In this document: in pieces, positions 8,088 through 15,954 of the stretch | How the letters are laid out: each line of letters begins with the position of its first letter | Numbering within the stretch: the stretch's first letter is position 1 | Assembly: GCF_019075875.1 (NCBI RefSeq) | Contig: NZ_JAHOOZ010000001.1 | Span: 2,170,001-2,234,000, forward strand | From: Novosphingobium sp. G106 | GTDB lineage: Bacteria > Pseudomonadota > Alphaproteobacteria > Sphingomonadales > Sphingomonadaceae | Length of the DNA: 64,000 nucleotides | Reading direction: 5' to 3' | Notes under the pieces: generated by a model | What the model was told of the DNA's origin: nothing | The model's input: only the letters and a program-made list of their open reading frames with translations | Database searches by the model: none | Position numbers and translations under genes: made by a program

Positions 8088-8855
8088 ATGACCTACATTG
8101 AAGGTTTCGTGATCGCCGTACCGACCGCGAACAAGGACAAGTTCATCGCCCACGCCAACTATGGCGACCCGGTGTTCCTCGAGCAGGGCTCGACCCGCAT
8201 CCTCGAATGCTGGCAGGAAGACGTCGCCAAGGGCCATACGACCGACTTCTTCGGCGCGGTCGACGCCAAGGAAGACGGATCCGTCGTGTTCAGCTGGCTC
8301 GAATGGCCGAGCAAGACCGCACGCGAGGCGATGAACGCCAAGATGGATGAGCTGGTGAAGAACGACGAGCGTTTCGATCAGGCCAAGAACCCGATGCCCT
8401 TCGACGGCATGCGGATGATCTACGGCGGCTTCGAGGCGCTGGTCGAGGAAGGCGAGGCGATCGCCAACCCTTATGTCCAGGGCTTCATCGTGCCCGTTCC
8501 TGAAGGCAACAAGGAAGCCTACCGCAAGGCCGCGATCGGCATGTGGGAGATCATGAAGGACTACGGCGCCAGGCGCGTGATAGAAGCCTGGCAGGACGAC
8601 GTGTCCCACGGCAAGCAGACCGACTTCTTCCGCTCGGTAAAGGCCGAGGACGGCGAGATCGTGGTCTTCTCGTTCATCGAATGGGAATCGCGCGAGGTCT
8701 GCGACGGCGCCCACGACAAGATGATGCAGGACCAGCGGATGAAAGACTTCGAGCAAACCTTCGAAGGCCAGCAGCCGCCGTTCGACGGCAAGCGCATGGT
8801 CTATGGCGGCTTCCGCCCCGTCGTCGAAATGAACCGCGAACGCGTAGGAGCCTGA
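8088..8855 (+). CDS. Tandem-DUF1428 protein (two fused YbaA-like domains)
   Basis: 255 residues made of two homologous halves: YIEGFVIAVPTANKDKF...MIYGGF (1-~118) and YVQGFIVPVPEGNKEAY...MVYGGF (~127-246). Each ends with PFDGxRMxYGGF. Single-domain DUF1428 proteins (E. coli YbaA-like) are about 115-120 residues, so this is an internal duplication/fusion. The fold is a ferredoxin-like alpha-beta sandwich akin to dimeric alpha-beta barrels; here the dimer would be intramolecular. Function unknown. It sits between a GST and a two-domain VOC gene in the same orientation. Confidence 0.82.
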   Translation: MTYIEGFVIAVPTANKDKFIAHANYGDPVFLEQGSTRILECWQEDVAKGHTTDFFGAVDAKEDGSVVFSWLEWPSKTAREAMNAKMDELVKNDERFDQAKNPMPFDGMRMIYGGFEALVEEGEAIANPYVQGFIVPVPEGNKEAYRKAAIGMWEIMKDYGARRVIEAWQDDVSHGKQTDFFRSVKAEDGEIVVFSFIEWESREVCDGAHDKMMQDQRMKDFEQTFEGQQPPFDGKRMVYGGFRPVVEMNRERVGA

Positions 8856-8857
8856 TC

Positions 8858-9664
8858 ATGACCAATCCTGTCGGCAGCTTCATCTGGTACGAACTGATGA
8901 CCAGCGATCCCGATGCCGCGGCGAAGTTCTACGAGCCGATCGTCGGGTGGAAGATTTCCGCGCATTCCGATCCGGCCTCGGCCGCGGGCGGCATGGACTA
9001 CCGGATGATCGAGCGCAGCGACGGCGGCATGGCTGGCGGCGTGCTCAAGCTCAACGATGACATGGTCAAGGGCGGCGCGCGGCCCTGCTGGCTGGGCTAT
9101 CTCTACGTCACCGATGTCGACGCGACCGTGGCCGCGGTGGTCGCCGACGGCGGCAAGGCCTTGATGCCGGGAATGGACATCGAGGTCGGCCGCATCGCCA
9201 TGATCGCCGATCCGCAGGGCGTGCCGATCTACGTCATGACCCCCAAGCCGCCCGCGGGCAAAGAGGACATGTCCAGCGACGTCTGGGACCGCGATGCACC
9301 GCAGCGCGTTTCGTGGAACGAACTCTACACGCCCGATCTCGCAGCGGCCAAGGCCTTCTACGGCAAGCACTTCAACTTCGAATTCAACGAATCGCTGCCG
9401 ATGGGGCCGATGGGCGACTACTGCTTCATCGACGTCGGCGGGAATCGCGTAGGCGCGATGATGCAGAAGCCCGAAGCCGTGCCCGTCGGCCTATGGAACT
9501 ACTACATCCGCGTGCCGGAGATCGACGCCGCGGTGGCCAAGCTCCAGGAGCTCGGCGGCCAGGTGTTCAACGGGCCGATGGAAGTGCCCGGCGACGACTG
9601 GGTGATCAACGGCATGGACGCGCAAGGGGCGATGGTCTCGCTCTGCGGCAAGAAAGGCAGCTAG
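8858..9664 (+). CDS. Two-domain VOC family protein
   Basis: 268 residues with two VOC modules in series: GSFIWYELMTSDPDAAAKFYEPIVGW in the first half and RVSWNELYTPDLAAAKAFYGKHFNF in the second. This resembles the CFP32/27 kDa antigen-like group of glyoxalase-fold proteins. The start ATG lies two bases after the stop of the DUF1428 gene and follows TAGGAG. Its stop (9662-9664) is two bases before the next GST start, so translation is probably coupled. Confidence 0.87.
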   Translation: MTNPVGSFIWYELMTSDPDAAAKFYEPIVGWKISAHSDPASAAGGMDYRMIERSDGGMAGGVLKLNDDMVKGGARPCWLGYLYVTDVDATVAAVVADGGKALMPGMDIEVGRIAMIADPQGVPIYVMTPKPPAGKEDMSSDVWDRDAPQRVSWNELYTPDLAAAKAFYGKHFNFEFNESLPMGPMGDYCFIDVGGNRVGAMMQKPEAVPVGLWNYYIRVPEIDAAVAKLQELGGQVFNGPMEVPGDDWVINGMDAQGAMVSLCGKKGS

Positions 9665-9666
9665 GC

Positions 9667-10293
9667 ATGGCCGACTACACGTTCTTCACGAACCCGATGT
9701 CGCGCGGCCAGATCGCCCGCTGGGCTCTGCACGAAGTCGATGCCGACTACGAGCAGGTCCTGGTCGACTGGAAGGACAAGCCGGCCGCCTTCCTCGAGGC
9801 CAATCCGATGGGCAAGGTGCCGACGATCGTCCACCACCTCGATGACGGCGACGAGGTCGTCACCGAGGCGGCGGCAATCTGCCTCTACCTCGCCGAAATG
9901 CACCCCGAGGCCGGGCTGCTGCCCAACGAGGCCGAGACCGCCGACTACCTGCGCTGGACCTTCTTCGCCGCGGGCCCCGTCGAGCAGGCGATCACCAGCC
10001 GCGCGCTGAAGTACGAGCCTTCGCCAGAGCAGGAGCCGATGGCTGGCTGGGGCAATTTCGACCGGACGATGGACACGCTGGAAGCGCACCTGTCGCAGAC
10101 ACGTTTCATCTGCGGCGACCGTTTCACCATGGCCGACGTCTATGTCGGCAGCTCGGTGGATTGGGGGCTCAACTTCGGCATCCTGCCGCCGCGCGAGGCC
10201 TTCGTCGCCTATGCCGAGCGGATCCAGGCCCGGCCGCGCTACAAGGCCGCCAAGGCGGTCGACAACGCGCTGATCGGGGAGATGAAGAAATGA
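9667..10293 (+). CDS. Glutathione S-transferase family protein (GST 3)
   Basis: 208 residues. FFTNPMSRGQIARWALHEVDADYEQ is the N-terminal strand/active-site loop (candidate Ser), NPMGKVPTIVHH contains the cis-Pro, and TEAAAICLYLAE is the glutathione gamma-Glu contact. Helical C-terminal half with FTMADVYVGSSVDWG. Starts two bases after the VOC stop and overlaps the next gene by ATGA. Confidence 0.88.
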   Translation: MADYTFFTNPMSRGQIARWALHEVDADYEQVLVDWKDKPAAFLEANPMGKVPTIVHHLDDGDEVVTEAAAICLYLAEMHPEAGLLPNEAETADYLRWTFFAAGPVEQAITSRALKYEPSPEQEPMAGWGNFDRTMDTLEAHLSQTRFICGDRFTMADVYVGSSVDWGLNFGILPPREAFVAYAERIQARPRYKAAKAVDNALIGEMKK

Positions 10294-10787
10294 GTGGCTC
10301 CAAACAAATCGGCCCCAAGAACCTCGTCTGCCTGTGGTACGAAGGCGGCGCCGAAGAGGCCGCGAACTTCTATGCGGCCACTTTCCCCGACACCAAGGTC
10401 ACCGGCGTCCACCGCGCGCCGGGCGACTATCCCGACGGCAAGGAAGGCAATGTCCTGACCGTGGACTTCACGGTCATGGGCATCCCCTGCATCGGACTCA
10501 ACGGCGGCCCCGTGTTCAAGCAGAGCGAGGCCTTCTCGTTCCAGATCGCGACCGACGACCAGGCAGAGACCGATCGCCTGTGGAACGCGATCGTCGGCAA
10601 CGGCGGCGAGGAAAGCCAGTGCGGCTGGTGCAAGGACAAGTGGGGCCTCTCGTGGCAGATTACCCCGCGCCAGCTCACCGAAGGCATGATGGACCCCGAC
10701 CCGGCAGCCTCCAAGCGGGTGTTCGAGGCGATGATGGGCATGAAGAAGATCGACGTCGCCACGATCGAAGCCGCCAGGAGGGGCTGA
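10290..10787 (+). CDS. VOC superfamily protein, PhnB / 3-demethylubiquinone methyltransferase-like
   Basis: 165 residues. Begins KNLVCLWYEGGAEEAANFYAATFPDT and continues EGNVLTVDFTVMGIPCIGLNGGP, with CGWCKDKWGLSWQITPRQL near the C terminus, typical of the Pfam 3-dmu-9_3-mt group. Despite the name, members lack a SAM-binding methyltransferase fold, so methyltransfer should not be assumed. Overlaps the GST 3 stop by four bases (ATGA). Confidence 0.87.
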   Translation: MSGSKQIGPKNLVCLWYEGGAEEAANFYAATFPDTKVTGVHRAPGDYPDGKEGNVLTVDFTVMGIPCIGLNGGPVFKQSEAFSFQIATDDQAETDRLWNAIVGNGGEESQCGWCKDKWGLSWQITPRQLTEGMMDPDPAASKRVFEAMMGMKKIDVATIEAARRG

Positions 10788-10926
10788 GACCACGCCCCAC
10801 GCCCGGCGCAGAATCACCGTGCGCTCAGCCTCATGGAACCGCTATGGCGCGCGCTGGACACGACGTCCGTAGGGCGCGGGGCGTCTTCCCCAAAAGTGAA
10901 CTACTAGAAACACAGGGATTTATCGG

Positions 10927-11574
10927 ATGCTTGCACTCTACGGCCACCCCTTCTCCTCGTACACATGGAAGGCGCTGATCGCGCTCTACGCCTACGAGAT
11001 CCCCTTCGACTTCCGCGTGGTCGACGCCGATCATCCGGAGAACGGCGAATTCGTCGCCGCAGCCGGGCCGCTGGGCAAGTTCCCCGTGCTCAAGGACGGC
11101 GACAACGTCCTGTTCGAATCCACCGCGATCATCGAATACCTCTCGCAGCGGCATCGCGGCGAAGGGCTTCTGCCCGAGGACGCCAGCGCCGCGCTGGGCG
11201 TGCGGATGCTCGACCGGGTGTTCGACAACTACGTCATGAACATCATGCAGATCGCGGTGAACGAGGCGATCCGCACCCAGGGCAAGCCCGATCCCGCCGC
11301 CCTGGCCGACGTCCGTGCGCAGCTGACGCGGACCTATGCCTGGCTCGAGGGCTGGCTCGAATACTATCCGCCGATCGACCACATCACGCTGATCGAATGC
11401 TCGGCCGCGCCATCGCTGTTCTATGCCGACTGGGTCCACCAGATCGGCGACGAATTCCCGCGGCTCAAGCACTGGCGCGCCCACCTGCTGAGCCTTGAGC
11501 CGATCGCGCGCTGCGTCGAGGATGCCCGCCCGTTCCGCCCGTTCTTCCCGCTCGGCGCGCCCGATCGCGACTAG
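10927..11574 (+). CDS. Glutathione S-transferase family protein (GST 4)
   Basis: 215 residues. LYGHPFSSYTWKALIALYAYEIPFDF gives the N-terminal domain with a Ser-containing loop, GPLGKFPVLKDGD the cis-Pro loop, FESTAIIEYLSQRH the glutathione-binding Glu-Ser. The C-terminal domain is helical. A 139-base gap separates it from the previous gene, so it may have its own promoter. It is followed nine bases later by the frameshifted VOC gene. Confidence 0.87.
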   Translation: MLALYGHPFSSYTWKALIALYAYEIPFDFRVVDADHPENGEFVAAAGPLGKFPVLKDGDNVLFESTAIIEYLSQRHRGEGLLPEDASAALGVRMLDRVFDNYVMNIMQIAVNEAIRTQGKPDPAALADVRAQLTRTYAWLEGWLEYYPPIDHITLIECSAAPSLFYADWVHQIGDEFPRLKHWRAHLLSLEPIARCVEDARPFRPFFPLGAPDRD

Positions 11575-11583
11575 GAGAAGCCC

Positions 11584-11974
11584 ATGCCGGCCCAGCTCAA
11601 CCACACGATCGTCTGGTGCAGCGACAAAAAGCGCTCTTCGGCCTTTCTGGCCGAGATGCTGGGCCTGCCGGCTGCCGTGCCTTTCGCGAATTTCCTGGTA
11701 GTCCCACTGGAGAATGGGATCTCGATGGACTTCATGGAAAAGGAAGGCCCGATCGCGATGCAGCATTATGCGTTCCTCGTCAGCGATGCCGAATTCGATG
11801 CGGGCATGGCGAAGATCGCCGAGAAGGGCCTGACCTACTGGGCCGACCCGGCGCGTCAGGGGGGTCAACCAGATCAACCGCCACTGGGGCGGCCGCGGGG
11901 TCTATTTCGAGGACCCCGACGGCCACTTCCTGGAAATGATCACCAAACCCTACGGATCGGAGGAGGATCTATGA
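11584..11974 (+). CDS. VOC family protein, frameshifted
   Basis: Begins MPAQLNHTIVWCSDKKRSSAFLAEMLGL, a VOC module with the first His ligand, and reads well to TYWADPARQG; then the frame changes at a run of six G (11859-11864). With five G it continues VNQINRHWGGRGVYFEDPDGHFLEMITKP, the standard end of the fold with its Glu ligand, and stops at 11972-11974 after 129 residues. Span 391 is 3n+1, as expected from one extra base. The corrected stop overlaps the next ATG (ATGA). Uncorrected, the frame runs on into the downstream SRPBCC gene and makes a false fusion. Probable sequence error. Confidence 0.85.
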
Positions 11975-12435
11975 GCCCCAACGGCACTGATACGGCCAAC
12001 GAACTGTCCGTCACCCGCTTCATCGCGGCCGAACCCGCCAAGGTCTGGGACATCATGGTCAACCGCACTGAGGAATGGTGGTGCCCGAAGCCATGGCGAG
12101 CCGAAATCGACGAGCAGGACCGCCGTCCGATGGGCGTCTGCAACATGACCTTTTACGGCCCCGACGGCGAGCAGAGCCCGCAGAACGGCATCTACCTGGC
12201 CTACGAGGAAGGCAAGCGCTTCGTCACCACCGACGCGGTGACCGCGGACTTCGAGCCCAGCGGCCCCTTCATGATCGGCATCTGGGAAATCGAACCTGAA
12301 AGCGACGGCACCCGCTACACCGCCCGCGCTCGCCACTGGAGCGAGGAAACCCGCAAGCAGCACGAGGAAATGGGCTTCGTCGAAGGCTGGGGCGTCTGCG
12401 CCGACCAGCTCAAGGCGCTTTGCGAAGCGGATTGA
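11971..12435 (+). CDS. SRPBCC (AHSA1-like) family protein
   Basis: 154 residues starting MSPNGTDTANELSVTRFIAAEPAKVWDIMVNRTEEWWCP; the opening strand and the later GIWEIEPESDGTRYTARARHWSEE are typical of AHSA1-type START-like domains that bind hydrophobic ligands or, in eukaryotes, activate Hsp90. GGAGGA lies just before the ATG at 11971, which overlaps the corrected stop of the VOC gene. Function in this cluster is unknown. Confidence 0.83.
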   Translation: MSPNGTDTANELSVTRFIAAEPAKVWDIMVNRTEEWWCPKPWRAEIDEQDRRPMGVCNMTFYGPDGEQSPQNGIYLAYEEGKRFVTTDAVTADFEPSGPFMIGIWEIEPESDGTRYTARARHWSEETRKQHEEMGFVEGWGVCADQLKALCEAD

Positions 12436-12540
12436 CGCCGCATTCGGTTCGCCGGTGCGAACTCTCATTCGGTGCTGCGAGGATCAGCCGTTGACGAATC
12501 AAGTGGGCGGCTGTTCACTTAGGGCGAGAGGAACGCCCGA

Positions 12541-12963
12541 ATGGAAACAGCAGACATCGTCGACATCTACCAGCTGGAAGCCTTCTGCCACCACGCCGTG
12601 GACCATGAGGACCAGAGCCTGCTGCCGCTCGTCTTCACCGAGGACGCGCGGTTCGACGGGCGCGATGCGGGCGGCAACGGGCCGCTGTGCGAAGGAATCG
12701 AGGCGATCCAGGCCTTCTTCGCGCTCGGCAAGCCGCCCCACCCCGCCGCGCACCACATGACCAATTGCTACGTCTACGAGCAGGATGGCCACGTCCGTGT
12801 GAAGATGAAGTGGATGGTGCCCGATCCCGCCACCGGCCAGATGATCGGCGGCGTCAACGACGACTGTGTGATCCGGACTTCCGCAGGCTGGCGCATCAAG
12901 GAGCGCGTCGCGAGGCTCAAGTATCCGGCGCAGGGGTTCGCCCCTCAGGGAGCCGGTCAATGA
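12541..12963 (+). CDS. SnoaL-like (NTF2-fold) protein
   Basis: 140 residues of the NTF2/SnoaL cone fold: DIVDIYQLEAFCHHAVDHEDQSLLPLVFTEDARFDG with the common 'D...F..DA.FD' start, and SAGWRIKERVARLKYPAQG at the end. Such proteins are small hydrolases, cyclases or binding proteins; no catalytic residues can be assigned with confidence. It overlaps the SDR start by ATGA. A second SnoaL gene near an SDR occurs at 43129-46897. Confidence 0.82.
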   Translation: METADIVDIYQLEAFCHHAVDHEDQSLLPLVFTEDARFDGRDAGGNGPLCEGIEAIQAFFALGKPPHPAAHHMTNCYVYEQDGHVRVKMKWMVPDPATGQMIGGVNDDCVIRTSAGWRIKERVARLKYPAQGFAPQGAGQ

Positions 12964-13754
12964 GCGCGCTCGAAAAATATGGCCCCTGGGCGGTCATCAC
13001 CGGCGGTTCGGACGGTATCGGCGAAGGCTTCGCCCGGCTGCTTGCCGGAGCGGGGATCAATCTCGTTCTCGTCTCGCGCAGCGAGGCCAAGCTCTCGGCG
13101 CTGGCCGACGCGGTACGCAGCGACTTCGCCGTCGAGGTGCGCACCTTGCCGCTCGACCTGTCCGAGGAAGGCGCGATCGAGGCGATCCGGAGCGGAACCG
13201 CGGACCTCGAAGTGGGTCTGCTCGTCTGCAACGTCGGCGCCGTGTTCGGCGCCGGCCGCTTCCTGCGCAGCGAACTCGCCGATATCGAGAAGACGATGCG
13301 GCTCAACAACTGGAGCCACGCGACGCTCTCGCACCATTTCGGGCGACCGATGCTGGAGCGCGGTCGCGGCGGCATCGTGCTGATCGGCTCGATGGCGGGC
13401 AATGCCGGCGGCGCCTCGACGGCGCTCTACGGTGCGGGCAAGGCTTTCGCGCAGATCTTCGCCGAGGGCCTGTGGTCCGAGGTCAAGAGCAAGGGGATCG
13501 ACGTGCTCTACGTCGTCGTCGGCGCGGTCGACACGCCCAAGCGGCAGAGCCTGGGCATCGAGGATTCGCCCGACCAGTTCGTCGCCGATCCGGCCGAAGT
13601 CGCGCGCGAGGCGCTGGAAGCGTTGCCCGAAGGACCGGTCCTCGTGCCCAAGCACCTGGCGGAGGACTTCGCCTATTTCAGCGGCGCCCCGCGGCGCGAG
13701 GCGGCCGAAGCGATGACGGCGATGCTCAAGGGTTTTCCCCGCAAGAAGGGTTAG
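12960..13754 (+). CDS. Short-chain dehydrogenase/reductase (SDR)
   Basis: 264 residues. NAD(P)-binding TGGSDGIG at 14-21, catalytic Ser144, Tyr157 and Lys161 (LYGAGK). The usual NNAG is CNVG here. The N-terminal text EKYGPWAVITGGSDGIG is shared with the SDR at 46067, making them paralogues. It overlaps the SnoaL gene by four bases and ends the rightward cluster. Substrate unknown. Confidence 0.88.
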   Translation: MSALEKYGPWAVITGGSDGIGEGFARLLAGAGINLVLVSRSEAKLSALADAVRSDFAVEVRTLPLDLSEEGAIEAIRSGTADLEVGLLVCNVGAVFGAGRFLRSELADIEKTMRLNNWSHATLSHHFGRPMLERGRGGIVLIGSMAGNAGGASTALYGAGKAFAQIFAEGLWSEVKSKGIDVLYVVVGAVDTPKRQSLGIEDSPDQFVADPAEVAREALEALPEGPVLVPKHLAEDFAYFSGAPRREAAEAMTAMLKGFPRKKG

Positions 13755-13783
13755 AGCGCAACCAGCTTCAACCGAACCACTTG

Positions 13784-13867
13784 TCGTCATCCCGGGCTTG
13801 ATCCCGGATCCCGCTGCCTGTCGGCCTCGCGGCTAAAGCGGGCCCCCGGATCAAGTCCGGGGTGACG
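13784..13867. repeat. REP-like intergenic palindromic element
   Basis: Left arm GTCATCCCGGGCTTGATCC (from about 13787) and right arm GGATCAAGTCCGGGGTGAC (to 13867) are near-perfect complements around about 40 bases. The text resembles the dispersed CCCGG-CTTGATCC-type repeats of sphingomonad genomes (from memory). It lies between the convergent SDR and J-domain genes and could also stop transcription. Confidence 0.65.
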
Positions 13868-13894
13868 AGATTCGGCAATCTGAGATGATCATGT

Positions 13895-14482
13895 CTAGGC
13901 GAAAGCCGCAGCCTTGCGCAGCAGCTGATAGGCTTCGACTACTTCCTGCAACCGCGTCTCGTAGCCGCGGTCGCCGCCGTTGCGGTCGGGGTGGAATTTG
14001 CGGACGAGCTCCGAATAGCGGCTGCGCAGCGCCTTGCGGTCGGAATCGAGCGGCAGGCCGAGCACGTCGAGCGCGCGCCTCTGTTCCGGCGATACGACGA
14101 TGCCGTCCTGGCGCTGTGCGGGTTGCCGCGCCCTGACGTGCGCCCTCGCCCGGCCGCTGATCGCTTCGAGCGGATCGGCGAAATCGGCCCAGCGCGGCGC
14201 GGAATCGATGTTGCCGTTGGGCCGGAAGGCACGCGTCTCGCGCTCCCAGCCGTGGAGCGGCGATTGGGCTTCGAGGATCTCGTCGGCAGTCATGCCCGCG
14301 AAGAAGTCGTAGCCCGAATTGAAGGCACGGACGTGGTCGAGGCAGAACCAGCGATAGTCGCCCGGTCCGTCGAAGCCGGGCGCGCGTTCGCCTGGCGCGC
14401 GGAATTCGCCCACCTCGTCGCAGTCCGGCGCATCGCAGGACCGCTGGGTCTGGTGGCGTCCATGGAATCGGTCGTGTCGCAC
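13895..14482 (-). CDS. J-domain protein (DnaJ-like, C-terminal J domain)
   Basis: 195 residues. The J domain is at the C terminus (~135-192) with the HPD tripeptide at 164-166 (FHPDRNGG), which stimulates Hsp70 ATPase. The N-terminal part has Cys16, Cys21, Cys47 and His50 in a CX5C...CX2H arrangement that could bind a metal (inference). It has no G/F or client domain. It faces bolA across a 38-base divergent gap; this adjacency is often seen in alphaproteobacteria (from memory). Confidence 0.88.
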   Translation of the reverse strand: MRHDRFHGRHQTQRSCDAPDCDEVGEFRAPGERAPGFDGPGDYRWFCLDHVRAFNSGYDFFAGMTADEILEAQSPLHGWERETRAFRPNGNIDSAPRWADFADPLEAISGRARAHVRARQPAQRQDGIVVSPEQRRALDVLGLPLDSDRKALRSRYSELVRKFHPDRNGGDRGYETRLQEVVEAYQLLRKAAAFA

Positions 14483-14520
14483 TGGTGCCAGATGGCAATA
14501 GATCGGCTAGAAGCCAAGAT

Positions 14521-14793
14521 ATGAACGGACCACTTGCCCAGGAAATCAGCCAGCTCCTCATCGCGGCCTTCGCGCCGACGAGCCTGGACATTATCAACGA
14601 CAGCGCCAGTCACCACGGCCACGCCGGCCACGACGGCAGCGGCGAATCGCATTTCACCGTGGCGATCGAAAGCGCGGCGTTCGCGGGCGTGTCGCGCCTC
14701 GAACGCCAACGCATGGTCAACCGCGCGCTCGGCGACATTCCGGGACAGCGCGTCCACGCGCTCGCGATCAAGGCGAAAGCGCCCGGCGAGTGA
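14521..14793 (+). CDS. bolA: BolA family protein
   Basis: 90 residues. Class II KH-like fold with SHFTVAIESAAFAGVSRLERQRMVNRAL and HALAIKAKAPGE, the BolA signature. BolA proteins partner monothiol glutaredoxins in iron-sulfur handling and affect morphology. The His-rich SHHGHAGHDG insert before the conserved strand is a common BolA-type loop. Start ATG at 14521; the 3' end overlaps the Nudix gene start (GTGA). Confidence 0.9.
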   Translation: MNGPLAQEISQLLIAAFAPTSLDIINDSASHHGHAGHDGSGESHFTVAIESAAFAGVSRLERQRMVNRALGDIPGQRVHALAIKAKAPGE

Positions 14794-15239
14794 ACGAAGC
14801 GCCTCGACGCACGAGGCGCACCGCGCGCATCCTGCTGCTCGGCCCTGACGACCGCCTGCTGCTGTTTCGCTACCTGGCCGAGGGATTCGATCCGTTCTGG
14901 ATCATGGCCGGCGGCGAGTGCGATCCCGGCGAAGACTATCCCGAGGCCGCCCGGCGCGAGCTGCGCGAAGAGACCGGGATCGACGCCCAGCCGCTTGCCC
15001 TCGGCATCACGCGCGAGGCGAACTACGTCTATGCCGGCGAGCCCGTCCGCGCGGTCGAACATTTCTTCGTCCATCGCACCGACGCCGCAGCGATCGACAC
15101 CAGCGGCCACACCGAGCTCGAACAGCAGGCGATGCAGGAGCATCGCTGGTTCACGCGCGTTGAGATCGGCGACTGGCCCGAGACGATCTACCCGCTGGAA
15201 ATCCTCGATCTGATCGAAAGGGCGCTCGATTCGGCTTGA
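14790..15239 (+). CDS. Nudix hydrolase
   Basis: 149 residues. Complete Nudix box GX5EX7REUXEEXGU: GECDPGEDYPEAARRELREE followed by TGI. These enzymes hydrolyse nucleoside-diphosphate-linked compounds with divalent metal; substrate not predictable. The GTG start at 14790 overlaps the bolA stop, suggesting coupling. Followed 13 bases later by GST 5. Confidence 0.9.
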   Translation: MNEAPRRTRRTARILLLGPDDRLLLFRYLAEGFDPFWIMAGGECDPGEDYPEAARRELREETGIDAQPLALGITREANYVYAGEPVRAVEHFFVHRTDAAAIDTSGHTELEQQAMQEHRWFTRVEIGDWPETIYPLEILDLIERALDSA

Positions 15240-15252
15240 AGGAGCAATCTGC

Positions 15253-15954
15253 GTGAAACCCTACGACTTCTGGTACTGGACCGGCATTCCCGGCCGCGGG
15301 GAGTTCGTCCGCCTCGCGATGGAAGCCGCCGATATCCCTTACCGTGACCGTGCCCGCGAAGAAGGCAACAATGCGCTGAGCCGGCATCTGGAGGGCATGA
15401 AGCAGCCCGCTTTCGCCGTGCCGCTGCTCGAAGGCCACGGCGTGACGGTGGCGCAGACCGCGAACATCCTGCTCTATCTGGGCGAGAAACATGCCCTCGC
15501 ACCGCAGAGCCTTTCCGGCAGGCTCTGGGTCCACCAGCTTCAGCTCACCATTGCCGACGTCGTCACCGAAGCACACAACGTCCACCATCCGATCGGCGCG
15601 AGCCTTTACTACGAGGACCAGAAGGACGTCGCCAAGCAGGCGGCTAAAGGGTTCCGCGAGGAACGGATTCCCGCCTTTCTCGACTACTTCGAACGCTCGG
15701 CCGGCAACAGCGGCTGGCTGGTGGGCGACGCCTGGACCTATGCCGACACGTCGCTGTTCCAGCTCGTCGAAGGGCTGCGTTACGCCTTTCCCGAGCGAAT
15801 GAAGGCATTGGCCAAGGACTACCCAAAGGTCGCAGCCCTCGCGGAACGTGTCGCGGAGATGCCGCAGCTCACGGACTATCTTGCCAGCGAGCGCCGACTG
15901 GCGTTCAACGAGCAAGGAATCTTCCGCCACTATCCGGAGCTAGACGGACCATGA
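15253..15954 (+). CDS. Glutathione S-transferase, Tyr-type (GST 5)
   Basis: 233 residues. FWYWTGIPGRGEFVRLAMEAADIPY resembles the Y-x-GRxExxR start of sigma/mu/pi-like classes, so the catalytic residue is probably a Tyr, unlike the other GSTs of this window. C-terminal helical domain includes LVGDAWTYADTSLFQLVEG. GTG start at 15253 follows AAGGAGC. Overlaps the pirin start by four bases. Confidence 0.86.
   Translation: MKPYDFWYWTGIPGRGEFVRLAMEAADIPYRDRAREEGNNALSRHLEGMKQPAFAVPLLEGHGVTVAQTANILLYLGEKHALAPQSLSGRLWVHQLQLTIADVVTEAHNVHHPIGASLYYEDQKDVAKQAAKGFREERIPAFLDYFERSAGNSGWLVGDAWTYADTSLFQLVEGLRYAFPERMKALAKDYPKVAALAERVAEMPQLTDYLASERRLAFNEQGIFRHYPELDGP

Noticed and set aside
11584..12435. Apparent 283-residue VOC-SRPBCC fusion protein
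   Set aside because: Same kind of artefact: the frame passes into the SRPBCC gene after a G6 run. The middle part reads as out-of-frame text.
13784..13867. Considered as part of a CRISPR array
   Set aside because: Only one inverted-repeat unit with no regular spacers; fits a REP-like element.
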